Below, in pieces: positions 35,446 to 44,067 of a stretch of DNA of 64,000 bases (positions are counted from its first letter, which is position 1; each line of letters starts with the position of its first letter). A program made the position numbers and the translations under genes. The DNA is taken from NCBI GenBank assembly GCA_033762375.1, contig JANRLQ010000031.1:7688-71687 (forward strand). Reading direction: 5' to 3'. A model generated the notes under the pieces. The model was not told where the DNA came from, did not search any database, and saw nothing but the letters and a program-made list of their open reading frames with translations. This stretch comes from RDXT01 sp033762375. Its GTDB lineage: Bacteria; Bacteroidota; Bacteroidia; J057.

Positions 35446-35853
35446 ATGAAGTCCCGCTTTTCGCCTAACGAGACCCGACTCCTTCAGCTCTTTGAAAAAC
35501 ACGCCAGGGCTATTATGAAAAACCCAGGACCGACAGACACGTACACGTATCGTGTCAAAAAGCTCTTACTCGATCAGCTCCGGGAAGAGTCACCGGGCAT
35601 CGAGGTCGTCGCTGACCACCTCGCCATGAGCGTGCGCAGCCTCCAGATGAAACTCAAGGAGGAAAGCACTACGTACCAGCAGATCCTCAACTCGCTTCGC
35701 AAACAACTGGCTATCGCGTGTCTGCAGGAACCCAAAATCAGCAAAGGGGAAATCGCCCAGCTCCTGGGATTCTCTGAGATCAGCGTTTTCTCCCGTACCT
35801 TCAAAAAATGGACTGGCAAGAGTCCGTCCGAATTTCAGTCTTCGCTCAACTGA
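35446..35853 (+). CDS. AraC-type helix-turn-helix protein without sensor domain
   Basis: A 135-residue protein whose last 95 residues are an AraC-type DNA-binding domain with two helix-turn-helix units: VVADHLAMSVRSLQMKLKEE, and ISKGEIAQLLGFSEISVFSRTFKKWTGKSPSEF, which is the AraC signature. The N-terminal 40 residues are too short for a ligand domain. It may be controlled by its own level or by a partner. It is followed by a strong hairpin terminator; its targets are unknown. Confidence 0.85.
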   Translation: MKSRFSPNETRLLQLFEKHARAIMKNPGPTDTYTYRVKKLLLDQLREESPGIEVVADHLAMSVRSLQMKLKEESTTYQQILNSLRKQLAIACLQEPKISKGEIAQLLGFSEISVFSRTFKKWTGKSPSEFQSSLN

Positions 35854-35874
35854 TGTAGACACACCGTATGATAT

Positions 35875-35896
35875 GACGCCGGCAGATGCCGGCGTC
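35875..35896. terminator. Bidirectional terminator hairpin
   Basis: Perfect 10-bp arms (GACGCCGGCA / TGCCGGCGTC) with a minimal loop, followed by CTTTG, between convergent genes. Confidence 0.75.
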
Positions 35897-35902
35897 TTTG
35901 CG

Positions 35903-37264
35903 TTATACCCGGATCAGGCGCTGCCCGATCCCCGGCCATCGCCACTCCGCCATGATCGCCCCCCAAAGCAGTATATAACATCCGCCCGTGATCCAGAGGT
36001 TTTCTGTATAGGCTGTCGTCTGATAGGTGAGGTAGGTCAGCGGCAGCAGCACACTCCACAGCACCGGAAACCGGTAGGTCGTCATCCCGCACAGGGCTAC
36101 CAGGGTCGTGATATACCACGGATGTACGATGGAGGCCATCGAAAAATAGATGAGCAGACACCACATCAGCGCTGCCGGCAAGGTACGGACGCCGGGCTTG
36201 CGCTCCAGCAGCATATATAACAGGATCAGGCACACGGTCGTGAAAGCCAGCCAGGGGCCTGCTTTCTGGATAATATTGTACCCCTTCACCAGGTATCCGA
36301 CCCACCGCACGAGATAATAAAAGCTGGCATTAAACTCAAACTTGCGGAAATACAGGTCAATACTCTGCGACAAATGGGCCAGCGTCTCCGGACGCAGGAT
36401 GGCCAGAAACCCCAGCAGGGTCACGCCTCCTGCTACGATCCCCAACCAGATCGTACGCCCCCACCCGAGCCGCCGCAGCAACAAAGGCATAAACATCAGC
36501 GGAAGCAGCTTGGTCAGTATCCCCAGGGCCAATCCGGCACCTGCTGCTGCTATTTGCCCCCGGAGCAGGCACCAGATGAGGAGCAGGATACCCGTAATCA
36601 TCAGGGCCTCAAAATGCAGGTTGCCGGTCAGCTCGACGATCACCAGCGGATTGAGCGCGTAGAGGGCCAGCCCCGCCAGAGGCAGCTCCAGTTGGCGCAG
36701 GATGCGGTATATCAGGTAGAGATTCAGCCCCTCGGCCATCACAATAATCCCCTTCAGGATCCACACAAATACCGGCAGCGAGTCCGGCGCCAGCCAGGCA
36801 GCCCCCGCAAATAACCCCTGTAGCACCGGCGGGTATATCGTAAAATAATCGGGCGAGTTCAGCCCGGCAAATAAGGCAGGCGTGAGGCCCAGCCGGGCCG
36901 CTGCCTCCGGATCCTGCATCAGGGTGCGGGGCACCTCCAGAAAAGGATTCACGCCGTGACACCAGAGCCGCCCGTCCCATGCAAACCTGAAATAATCGTC
37001 AGACAGATTGGGCAGGGGCAGGACCACCAGCAACCGACAGAGGAGGGCCAATATCCCAATTGCCCCCAATGTCCTCAATCCCAACCCCTCCAGACGACTC
37101 ACTTCCCGGACCTGCCACAGGTACAGCCCAAACGCCCCTGCAAATAACCCCATCAGACGGAAGGAATCAGACCGTATCGTACCCAGCAGGAAGACATAGA
37201 GGATACCGGACAGCAGTCCGGCGATCATCAGCCTTGCGTAGGGGTGCCAGCGATGTTGTTGCAT
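35903..37264 (-). CDS. GT-C fold membrane glycosyltransferase (GT87-like)
   Basis: A 453-residue polytopic membrane protein with about 11 to 13 hydrophobic segments. The first large loop holds an acidic motif LSDDYFRFAWDGR (D89, D90, D97), as in GT-C enzymes that use polyprenyl-phosphate sugars; LHFEALMITG and VHPWYITTLV are further conserved-looking loops. An open frame extends to 37585, but the extra 107 residues are Cys/Arg/Pro-rich with no membrane character, so the ATG at 37264 is chosen. Likely transfers a sugar to a lipid or glycan on the outer face of the inner membrane; donor and acceptor are unknown. Confidence 0.75.
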   Translation of the reverse strand: MQQHRWHPYARLMIAGLLSGILYVFLLGTIRSDSFRLMGLFAGAFGLYLWQVREVSRLEGLGLRTLGAIGILALLCRLLVVLPLPNLSDDYFRFAWDGRLWCHGVNPFLEVPRTLMQDPEAAARLGLTPALFAGLNSPDYFTIYPPVLQGLFAGAAWLAPDSLPVFVWILKGIIVMAEGLNLYLIYRILRQLELPLAGLALYALNPLVIVELTGNLHFEALMITGILLLIWCLLRGQIAAAGAGLALGILTKLLPLMFMPLLLRRLGWGRTIWLGIVAGGVTLLGFLAILRPETLAHLSQSIDLYFRKFEFNASFYYLVRWVGYLVKGYNIIQKAGPWLAFTTVCLILLYMLLERKPGVRTLPAALMWCLLIYFSMASIVHPWYITTLVALCGMTTYRFPVLWSVLLPLTYLTYQTTAYTENLWITGGCYILLWGAIMAEWRWPGIGQRLIRV

Positions 37265-37378
37265 AGCGTAAATATAAGATTGTAAACCTATATAAGCAGC
37301 CGGAGACATACACGCGGCTGGCCGACAAAAGACACGATTGATAGCACACAGCCTGTCCGGACAGGTATTTCCTGCGTA

Positions 37379-37386
37379 TACCTTTG
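37379..37386 (+). promoter_or_regulatory. Promoter -7 box of nfi (TACCTTTG)
   Basis: An exact TAnnTTTG match only 3 bp before the first ATG. The transcript may therefore be leaderless, or translation may begin at the ATGs at 37402/37405. Confidence 0.5.
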
Positions 37387-37389
37387 TAT

Positions 37390-37905
37390 ATGTTGGGTCC
37401 CATGATGCTAGCCTTTGACACCTGGTATACAGACGAGCAGGCAAAAACAGCCTGTATCTGCTTTCACGACTGGCAAGACCCCAAGCCGGCACAGGTGCTG
37501 ACGGAGGTACGGGCGCCGGGCGCAGCGTATGAGCCGGGCGCTTTCTACAAGCGTGAGTTGCCTTGTATTCTGAGCCTGCTGACACAGTTCAGCCTCCCGG
37601 AAGTCTCGGCGATCGTTGTGGATGGATTTGTTGTATTGGATGATGCAGGCAAACCCGGCCTGGGCCAGCACCTCTACGACCACCTCAGCGGGAAGATTCC
37701 GGTGATCGGAGTGGCTAAAAATAAGTATGCAGACCTGGACCAGGCACAGCGAAAACTCTACCGGGGCCAAAGCCAAAAGCCTCTTTATATTACGGCGGCT
37801 GGTATTGACCTGGACCTCGCCACCCACTATATCAGCCTGATGAAAGGCCCCTTTCGGATACCGGACCTCCTCAAGCACCTGGACCAGCTCAGCCGCCAAC
37901 CTTAA
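37390..37905 (+). CDS. nfi: Endonuclease V
   Basis: A 171-residue (or 167 if begun at 37402) protein with the endonuclease V fold, which nicks DNA 3' of deaminated bases such as hypoxanthine. Key regions: the first catalytic Asp in LAFDTWY, Glu in FYKRELPCILSLL, Asp in VVDGFVVLDDAGKPGLGQHL, and the PVIGVAKNKY segment. Asp is kept at the metal sites, but the wedge residue region has the DTWY form where many bacterial enzymes have DVAY. It is somewhat shorter than E. coli Nfi (223). It stands alone between divergent GT-C and the MITE-like element. Confidence 0.85.
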   Translation: MLGPMMLAFDTWYTDEQAKTACICFHDWQDPKPAQVLTEVRAPGAAYEPGAFYKRELPCILSLLTQFSLPEVSAIVVDGFVVLDDAGKPGLGQHLYDHLSGKIPVIGVAKNKYADLDQAQRKLYRGQSQKPLYITAAGIDLDLATHYISLMKGPFRIPDLLKHLDQLSRQP

Positions 37906-37910
37906 TAACA

Positions 37911-38053
37911 CGTTCAACATACATTCCAGCTGTTGCGATGGTATTTTGTGCGAGGACAAGGAAGACAAATTGAATTTGGCGAGCCAAATGAGGGCTTTTC
38001 TGACGCAGTATTTGTGCAAAAGACCGAGTCAACAGCGGAATGTATGTTGAGTG
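37911..38053. mobile_element. MITE-like palindromic element
   Basis: A 143-bp element with terminal inverted repeats. TCAACATACATTCC (37914-37927) is the exact reverse complement of 38037-38050, and after one bulged base GCTGTTG (37929-37935) pairs with CAACAGC (38030-38036). Pairing continues weakly outward. The interior has a further hairpin, ATTTGGC-GA-GCCAAAT (37974-37989). TAATA occurs just outside both ends (37903-37907 and 38061-38065) and may be a target-site duplication. No protein is encoded. Internal phrases such as GCGAGGACAAGGAAGAC look like a repeat family I have seen in other Bacteroidota, but that is memory and not a search result. Confidence 0.6.
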
Positions 38054-38128
38054 CGTCACGTAATACCGGGAAGAGGTTTCCAAACAAAAACACGGGGGCT
38101 GGGTTTCTACCCTACCCGTATATCTCTA

Positions 38129-38136
38129 TACCTTTA
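38129..38136 (+). promoter_or_regulatory. Promoter -7 box of bcp (TACCTTTA)
   Basis: TACCTTTA ends 4 bp before the only plausible ATG (38141), which predicts a leaderless or nearly leaderless mRNA. Confidence 0.45.
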
Positions 38137-38140
38137 TCAT

Positions 38141-38614
38141 ATGTCCGATACTACGCTGATCCAGCCCGGCACCCCGGCTCCCGACATGACGCTCACCGAC
38201 CAGGACGGCGCACCCATCTCTCTGGCTGATTTTCGGGGTCAGAAACTGATCTTGTTTGTATATGCCGAGGACAATTCCGGGACCTGTACCAAGGAGGCCT
38301 GTAACCTCCGCGATGGCTATGCTGCGCTTCAGGCACGGGGATTTGCGGTAGTGGGCGTAAGCCCTGACCCCGAAAAATCACATCGCAAGTTTATTGACAA
38401 ACAACAACTCCCCTACCGCCTGATCTCTGATCCGGAGACCCGGCTGATTCAGGCACTCGGAGCCTGGGGTGAAAAAAAGATGTACGGAAGAACCTATATG
38501 GGTATCCTGCGCGCTACTTTTATCCTGGATGAACAAGGGATCATTACCCACGTGATAGACAAGGTCAAATCTGCCGACCATACCCGGCAAATACTGGACC
38601 TCGCAGGGCAATAA
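38141..38614 (+). CDS. bcp: Bcp/PrxQ-type thiol peroxiredoxin
   Basis: A 157-residue peroxiredoxin that reduces hydroperoxides using thioredoxin. Peroxidatic Cys49 and resolving Cys54 are in GTCTKEACNLRD, the normal C-x4-C pattern of the PrxQ group. The usual active-site run PxxxTPGC reads AEDNSGTC: Pro is Ala42 and the Thr position is Ser46. The rest (GFAVVGVSPD, ATFILDEQGII) is typical. The frame extends upstream into the MITE-like element, but the conserved sequence starts at this ATG. Confidence 0.87.
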   Translation: MSDTTLIQPGTPAPDMTLTDQDGAPISLADFRGQKLILFVYAEDNSGTCTKEACNLRDGYAALQARGFAVVGVSPDPEKSHRKFIDKQQLPYRLISDPETRLIQALGAWGEKKMYGRTYMGILRATFILDEQGIITHVIDKVKSADHTRQILDLAGQ

Positions 38615-38707
38615 CCAACCCAACATTCGGGTATTGGCCTGATTTTTCTGTTTGAATCTCTCCGGATACTGGCTATTTTGCCTGCCTACTCAGGCCCTTA
38701 GTCAAGT

Positions 38708-39760
38708 ATGGACGGAACAGCCGTTATTTTTACCCAACGTTATTACCAAAGCCCCCAGGCCAAAACTGCACACGGATTGGTGCGTGGCACCGAACGGTAC
38801 CAGATTTTGGCTGTACTGGACAGTGAGGCCGCAGGCCAGGATGCTGGTACGGTGCTGGATGGGCGTCCGCGCCAGATACCCATTGTCTCCGGATTGGAGG
38901 CGTTTCTGGCCACGGGCCAGCGGGCGGATTACCTGATCATCGGGATTGCCAATGCAGGGGGAAAACTAGATCCCGCCTGGATGCCGGTCATCGCTGATGC
39001 CATCCGCGCAGGCATGTCCATTGTGAGCGGGATGCATGAACTCCTGGCAGACCAACCTGTCCTGACAGCCCTGGCCGAGGCCCAAGGTGTCCGCCTGATA
39101 GACGTACGACGCCCCCGGCACCGGGATGAACTCCATTTCTGGACAGGGGAGATTCATGAGGTGACATCTGCCCGGATCGCCGTACTCGGCACCGACTGTG
39201 CGGTAGGCAAACGCACCGCAGCCCGCATGCTGACACAGGCCTGCCGCCAGGATGGCTTGCAGGCTGAGATGATCTATACCGGACAGACAGGATGGATGCA
39301 GGGTGGTCAATATGGATTTGTGTTTGATGCCACGCTCAACGATTTTGTGTCCGGGGAGCTGGAGCACGCTATTGTGTCCTGCTACCGCAACCTCCATCCG
39401 GATGTGATGTTTATCGAAGGTCAGGCTGCCCTCCGCAACCCCTCCGGCCCCTGCGGGTCCGAGATGCTGGTCTCCGGCAATGCCAATGGGGTCATTCTGG
39501 TACACCCCCCGGGCCGGGTTTATTACAAAGGCTGGGAGCACCTCGGGCGGAAAATTTTTCCGCTGTATAGCGAGGTTCAGCTGGTTGAGGCATACGGCCC
39601 CCGTGTACTGGGGATCGCCCTTAATACCCAGCACCTTTCCCATGAGGAGGCCCTGACCTGGCAGCGGCATTACGAAAAAGAACTCTCGATTCCGGTCGTC
39701 CTGCCAGTAGAGGAGGGGGTGAACAGCCTGATTCCTGCTGTCAGAAGCCTGATCCACTGA
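38708..39760 (+). CDS. dgcN: DUF1611/DgcN-family protein
   Basis: A 350-residue DUF1611 protein. The N-terminal domain is Rossmann-like (DYLIIGIANAGGKLDPAW). The C-terminal domain has a P-loop-like AVLGTDCAVGKRTAARML, then YTGQTGWMQGG, VMFIEGQAALRNPSG and LNTQHLSHEEA. Family members called DgcN act with the epimerase DgcA in D-glutamate catabolism in marine proteobacteria, where DgcN was reported as a D-Glu N-acetyltransferase. The adjacent downstream epimerase supports the same role here, but function in Bacteroidota is inferred from that work. Confidence 0.75.
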   Translation: MDGTAVIFTQRYYQSPQAKTAHGLVRGTERYQILAVLDSEAAGQDAGTVLDGRPRQIPIVSGLEAFLATGQRADYLIIGIANAGGKLDPAWMPVIADAIRAGMSIVSGMHELLADQPVLTALAEAQGVRLIDVRRPRHRDELHFWTGEIHEVTSARIAVLGTDCAVGKRTAARMLTQACRQDGLQAEMIYTGQTGWMQGGQYGFVFDATLNDFVSGELEHAIVSCYRNLHPDVMFIEGQAALRNPSGPCGSEMLVSGNANGVILVHPPGRVYYKGWEHLGRKIFPLYSEVQLVEAYGPRVLGIALNTQHLSHEEALTWQRHYEKELSIPVVLPVEEGVNSLIPAVRSLIH

Positions 39761-39782
39761 TATCCGCCCATAATTGCCCCGT

Positions 39783-40850
39783 ATGAAAATCCAGTCCATC
39801 CGCGCCTGGCGTATGCCCTTACAGCTTACGCGTCCTTATACCATTGCCTACAAGACCGTCACGGATGTGGACAATGTGTTTGTGGAAATAACTGCCGATA
39901 ACGGCCTCACAGGCCTCGGCGCAGCCAATCCCAGTCCTTATGTCGTGGGCGAAACCCTGGCTGATACCGAAGCGGTGCTGGCATCTGGCATGACAGATAC
40001 CCTGATCGGGCACCCGGTAGCCGGATACCGTGCCTGGGGTGAGGCATTATACACCCTTCTGCCGCAGAACCCTGGGGCCCGGGCTGCGCTTGATATTGCT
40101 TTTCATGATCTTTATGCGCAGGCAGCAGGCTTGCCCCTGGCGGTCGTGCTCGGGCAGAAACACCAGCAGCTCCCTACCTCGATCACCATTGGCATAAAGG
40201 AGGTAGCCGCTACCCTGGAGGAGGCTGATGAGTATGTGGGGCGGCAGTTCCGGATATTAAAGGTCAAACTGGGACACTCGCTGGAAGAAGACCTGGAGCG
40301 CCTGCGCAAGCTGCGGGAAAGATTCGGATTTGAGATTGGCATACGGGTAGATGCCAATCAAGGGTATACCCATGCTGATATGATCCGTTTTTATGCCGAA
40401 ACGCGGTCCCTTGACATTGAGCTGGTAGAGCAGCCCCTCCCTGCTGCTGCGCTGGAGATTACCCGCAGTCTCCCGGACGAAATACGGCAGACGCTGGCTG
40501 CCGACGAGTCCCTGATCTCCGCCCGGGATGCATGGCATATCTCACAAGCACCGCCTGCTTTTGGGATTCTGAATATCAAACTGATGAAGTGTGGCGGGAT
40601 CTACCAGGCCTTGCGAATAGCAGAAGTAGCCCGCCTGGGAGGCCTTGAGCTGATGTGGGGTTGTAATGACGAGAGCATCGTCAGCATCAGTGCTGCCCTG
40701 CATGCCGCCTTTGCCTGCGAAAACACCCGATACCTGGACCTGGACGGTAGCCTGGACCTTGCGCAAGACCTGGTCTCAGGTGGTTTTGTGATTGAGGAGG
40801 GTATTATGCGCCTCGCGGGAGGGCCCGGGCTGGGGGTCTCCCGGCTGTAA
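39783..40850 (+). CDS. dgcA: Dipeptide epimerase / DgcA-like enolase-superfamily enzyme
   Basis: A 355-residue enolase-superfamily protein of the muconate-lactonising subgroup. The catalytic KxK is K160-V-K162 in LKVKLG. Metal ligands are in RVDANQGY, VEQPLP and AADES; the second-side Lys is in NIKLMKCGG; and the C-terminal DLDGSLDL is the motif that binds the dipeptide amine in Ala-Glu epimerases. The ATG at 39783 is preferred to a TTG at 39774. It lies 22 bp after dgcN. Either L-Ala-D/L-Glu epimerisation in murein recycling or N-acyl-glutamate epimerisation in D-Glu use fits; the partner gene favours the latter. Confidence 0.85.
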   Translation: MKIQSIRAWRMPLQLTRPYTIAYKTVTDVDNVFVEITADNGLTGLGAANPSPYVVGETLADTEAVLASGMTDTLIGHPVAGYRAWGEALYTLLPQNPGARAALDIAFHDLYAQAAGLPLAVVLGQKHQQLPTSITIGIKEVAATLEEADEYVGRQFRILKVKLGHSLEEDLERLRKLRERFGFEIGIRVDANQGYTHADMIRFYAETRSLDIELVEQPLPAAALEITRSLPDEIRQTLAADESLISARDAWHISQAPPAFGILNIKLMKCGGIYQALRIAEVARLGGLELMWGCNDESIVSISAALHAAFACENTRYLDLDGSLDLAQDLVSGGFVIEEGIMRLAGGPGLGVSRL

Positions 40851-40873
40851 GATACGACACCTGATAAGGAAAG

Positions 40874-40904
40874 CAGGCGGTGCATGTATACCATACACCG
40901 CCTG
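40874..40904. terminator. Bidirectional terminator hairpin
   Basis: 13-bp arms (CAGGCGGTGCATG / CATACACCGCCTG) with one mismatch and a 5-nt loop, between the convergent epimerase and ABC genes. Confidence 0.75.
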
Positions 40905-40931
40905 TCGGCTTGACTGACGGCTGGCGTTTTA

Positions 40932-42677
40932 TCAGATACGGGACTGATAGGTGTATAATTGATAATACCGTCCCTCAGCGGCAATAAGTGTGTCATGGGT
41001 GCCGCGCTCGACGATCCTGCCCTGCTCAATGACCAGAATCTGTGAGGCCTTCCGGATGGTACTCAACCGGTGAGCAATCACAAAGGTAGTCCGGCCTGCC
41101 ATCAGGGTGTCCAGGCTCTGCTGGATATACGATTCACTCTCCGTGTCCAGATGTGAGGTCGCCTCATCAAGAATCAGGATGCGGGGATCGGCCAGGATCG
41201 CCCGCGCAATGGCGATACGCTGGCGTTGTCCGCCAGAGAGTTTTACCCCGCGCTCCCCGATCACGGTATCCAGCCCTAGCTCAAACCGGTCCGTAAACTC
41301 GTCCACATAGGCGGCCTTCACGGCAGCCATGATCTGCGCCTCACTCGCCTGCGGGCGGGAGAAGTATATATTTTCCCGGATTGTGCCCTCAAACAAAAAG
41401 TCATCCTGCAACACCACCCCCAGGTGAGCCCGGTAGCTGTCCAGGGTGACCGTACTCAGGTCGTATCCGTCGACGGTGACTTTCCCCTGGGTAGGGCTAA
41501 AAAAAGAAGCAGCCAGACCCGCGATGGTGGATTTGCCAGAACCTGAGCTACCTACCAGCGCGATCAGCGACCCGGCAGGTGCCTCAAAACTAATGTCATG
41601 CAGCACTTCCTTACCGGCCTCGTAGGCAAAGGCCACCTCCTGAAAAGTGATATCCCCCCTGACGGACTCCAGTACCCGTACCCGGGCCGGGTCCTCTGTT
41701 TCAGGTGTCATGTTCAATATCTCTGCCGTACGGTCCAGCCCTGCAAAAGCCTCTGTGATCTGGCTCCCGATATTGCTCATCTGCACGATCGGGAATATAA
41801 GGAAGGCAAGGTAAAATATGAAGGACAACAACTCCCCTGAGGTCAGGTGGTCTGCCATGATCATCGGGGCACCTATACCCATGATGCCGACGGTTGTCAA
41901 GCCCGCCAGCAGGCCGCCCATACTGGTCACAAAACTGGTCGTGGTGAGTGAGCTTTTTATATTTTCATACAAACGCAACACGCCTTTGTAAAAAACAGCC
42001 TCTTCCTGCGCCTCGGCATGAAACCCTTTGATCACCCGTATCCCGCTCATGGACTCTGTCAGGCGGCCGGTAACCTCCGCCTGAATCTGGCCCCGCTCCC
42101 GGAATATCGGACGTATCTGCCCAAATGCCCGCATGGACACCACCCCAAAAATCACCATCGGTACCAAGGAAAACAAGGTAAGCCAGGGACTGATGATGAT
42201 CAGGATCACCAGCGAGGCGATGGCGGTCAGCACCCCTCCGATCAGTTGTGTGAAGCCCGTTCCGACCAGGTTACGGATGCCCTCGACGTCATTCATCACA
42301 CGGGATACCAGTGCCCCGGACTTGGTATTGTCAAAGTACCGGACTGGCAGCCGGAGTATCTGCTGCTGGACCCGAGACCGCAGGCCTGCTATCATAAACT
42401 GCGCCTCGACACTCAGCATCCGCACCAGATAAAAAGAGGTAATCGCCTGAAGGATCACCGATGCGCCGACTACTACCAGGAGCCACACAAGCAGTTCCCG
42501 GTTCTGATTGGGGAGCACCTGATCCACGAGGTACTGCATGGAGCCAGGTAATATCAGCCCGGAGGCCCGGTTGAGAACGACCAAGAGCAGGCCCACCAGC
42601 AGCATACCGCGCCGGGGCCAGATGATTTCCTGGAATGCGTACCGAAGACTGGAAAAATTGTCGCGTTTGGCAGCCAT
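40932..42677 (-). CDS. ABC exporter, fused permease and ATPase
   Basis: A 581-residue half-transporter of the MsbA/multidrug type. A six-helix membrane domain (about 20-310) is followed by an ATPase domain with Walker A GSSGSGKST, signature LSGGQRQRIAIARA, Walker B ILILDEATSHLD and switch His in VIAHRLSTI. It should work as a homodimer in the inner membrane exporting a lipid or hydrophobic compound. Length is normal for MsbA. It has no partner genes, so the substrate is not known. It is convergent with dgcA across the terminator at 40874. Confidence 0.92.
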   Translation of the reverse strand: MAAKRDNFSSLRYAFQEIIWPRRGMLLVGLLLVVLNRASGLILPGSMQYLVDQVLPNQNRELLVWLLVVVGASVILQAITSFYLVRMLSVEAQFMIAGLRSRVQQQILRLPVRYFDNTKSGALVSRVMNDVEGIRNLVGTGFTQLIGGVLTAIASLVILIIISPWLTLFSLVPMVIFGVVSMRAFGQIRPIFRERGQIQAEVTGRLTESMSGIRVIKGFHAEAQEEAVFYKGVLRLYENIKSSLTTTSFVTSMGGLLAGLTTVGIMGIGAPMIMADHLTSGELLSFIFYLAFLIFPIVQMSNIGSQITEAFAGLDRTAEILNMTPETEDPARVRVLESVRGDITFQEVAFAYEAGKEVLHDISFEAPAGSLIALVGSSGSGKSTIAGLAASFFSPTQGKVTVDGYDLSTVTLDSYRAHLGVVLQDDFLFEGTIRENIYFSRPQASEAQIMAAVKAAYVDEFTDRFELGLDTVIGERGVKLSGGQRQRIAIARAILADPRILILDEATSHLDTESESYIQQSLDTLMAGRTTFVIAHRLSTIRKASQILVIEQGRIVERGTHDTLIAAEGRYYQLYTYQSRI

Positions 42678-42871
42678 ATGATGAAGAGATGGGTTTACGG
42701 AGAGACACCCGGAGGCGGGTCTATGTGACAGGAGACGCGCTCAAATTGCAAAAAAATATGGCTGCCCCCGGTGCTGACAGATAATTTAATGACAGGTCTG
42801 CGGAGGAAACCCGAAAGGCTGTATTTTCGAATAACTGGCAGAAGCCTTTTTGACCCCTTACCATTGCCTGT

Positions 42872-44038
42872 ATGACACGAACACTCATTGCCCTTATGCT
42901 CCCCGTCCTGCTGTGGAGTCAGCACCCCGCCCGTGCCCAGGGTATCACATTTGTTTCAGGATCGTGGACTGAGGTCCTGGCACAGGCAAAAGCTGCCCGC
43001 AAGCTGATTTTTGTGGACGCCTATGCAGAGTGGTGTGGTCCCTGCAAGGCAATGGCCCGCAATACCTTTCCCGACCCTGCGGTGGGACAGTTTTTCAACA
43101 AACATTTCATCAGCTATAAGTTTGACATGGAAAAAGGCGAAGGCCCGGCCTTTGCTGCCCGGTACGGAATTACAGCTTATCCTACGCTGTTATTTATCAA
43201 CTACGATGGCAAGGTTGTATCCACCGTCCTGGGGTATCAGACACCCGCCCAGCTCCTCAAGGCCGGTGAGGCTGCCGCCAGCCCGGATAAGACGCAGGAT
43301 CGAGCCACCCAGGAAGGTGCAGAGGGCTCCTCCACCCCTCAGAACCTGCTTGATCATGCCATGCGCCTCTATCAGCAGAAAAAAGACTGGACCGAAGGCG
43401 CCAACCAATATTTCCGTACCCAAGCCGACAAAGACCTGATCTCTACTGCCAACTGGCAGGCAATACGCCTCCTGACGACCGATATCAGCAGCCGCGAGTT
43501 TCAGTATCTCGTCACCCGCCAGAAGACATTTGCGAAGGCTTTTGGTACACAGCCCGTGACAGACAAGATAAAAGCCGTGCTCCGGCACGCAGTGCTGGAA
43601 GCAGCCCTTGGCCGTCAGCCCGACCGGTATTCCCAAGCCCTGGCCCTGGCTGATCAACTTGATGACAACGGGCAAACAGCCAGCCGCCTGCGCATGACCT
43701 ATGCAGAGGCTTCAGGCGATTGGCTGGACTATACCAGCAAAGCCCTCCACCACTTTAAGACCTATACGGTCACCGATGCCCGGGAACTGGACCTGGCGGC
43801 CCGCAACTTTCTTTTGCATACGGACGATACCGGCCACCTGGAGGCTGCCCTCAACTGGAGCCGTCAATCTGCGGCACTGGAGCAGGCCAGTTGGAACCAT
43901 GAGACCCAGGCCCGGCTGCTCATACGGCTCGGCCGCCAACGCGAGGCCCTGCCAGCGGCTAATATTGCCCTGAGACTCGCAGAGGCTGCCGGCGAAGAAA
44001 CTGACGAACTCCTGGCGCTGGTCCGGGAACTTCAGTAA
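42872..44038 (+). CDS. Periplasmic thioredoxin-like protein with helical C-terminus
   Basis: A 388-residue exported protein. The signal peptide ends HPARAQ. Residues of about 25-140 are a thioredoxin fold with the redox motif W54-C-G-P-C58 and a cis-Pro in TAYPTLLF. The C-terminal 230 residues are helical and look like TPR-type repeats (LALADQLDDN, ALNWSRQSAALEQASWNHET, ALPAANIALRLAEAAG). The fusion suggests thiol-disulfide work on bound partners in the periplasm. This architecture is common in Bacteroidota, but specific substrates are unknown. It is transcribed alone. Confidence 0.85.
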   Translation: MTRTLIALMLPVLLWSQHPARAQGITFVSGSWTEVLAQAKAARKLIFVDAYAEWCGPCKAMARNTFPDPAVGQFFNKHFISYKFDMEKGEGPAFAARYGITAYPTLLFINYDGKVVSTVLGYQTPAQLLKAGEAAASPDKTQDRATQEGAEGSSTPQNLLDHAMRLYQQKKDWTEGANQYFRTQADKDLISTANWQAIRLLTTDISSREFQYLVTRQKTFAKAFGTQPVTDKIKAVLRHAVLEAALGRQPDRYSQALALADQLDDNGQTASRLRMTYAEASGDWLDYTSKALHHFKTYTVTDARELDLAARNFLLHTDDTGHLEAALNWSRQSAALEQASWNHETQARLLIRLGRQREALPAANIALRLAEAAGEETDELLALVRELQ

Positions 44039-44067
44039 CAGCCCCCTGCTGTTTTATCCCCAAACCC

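Noticed and set aside
37265..37585. N-terminal extension of the GT-C glycosyltransferase frame
   Set aside because: Cys/Arg/Pro-rich, overlaps the nfi promoter and start on the other strand, and is not membrane-like; the ATG at 37264 is better.
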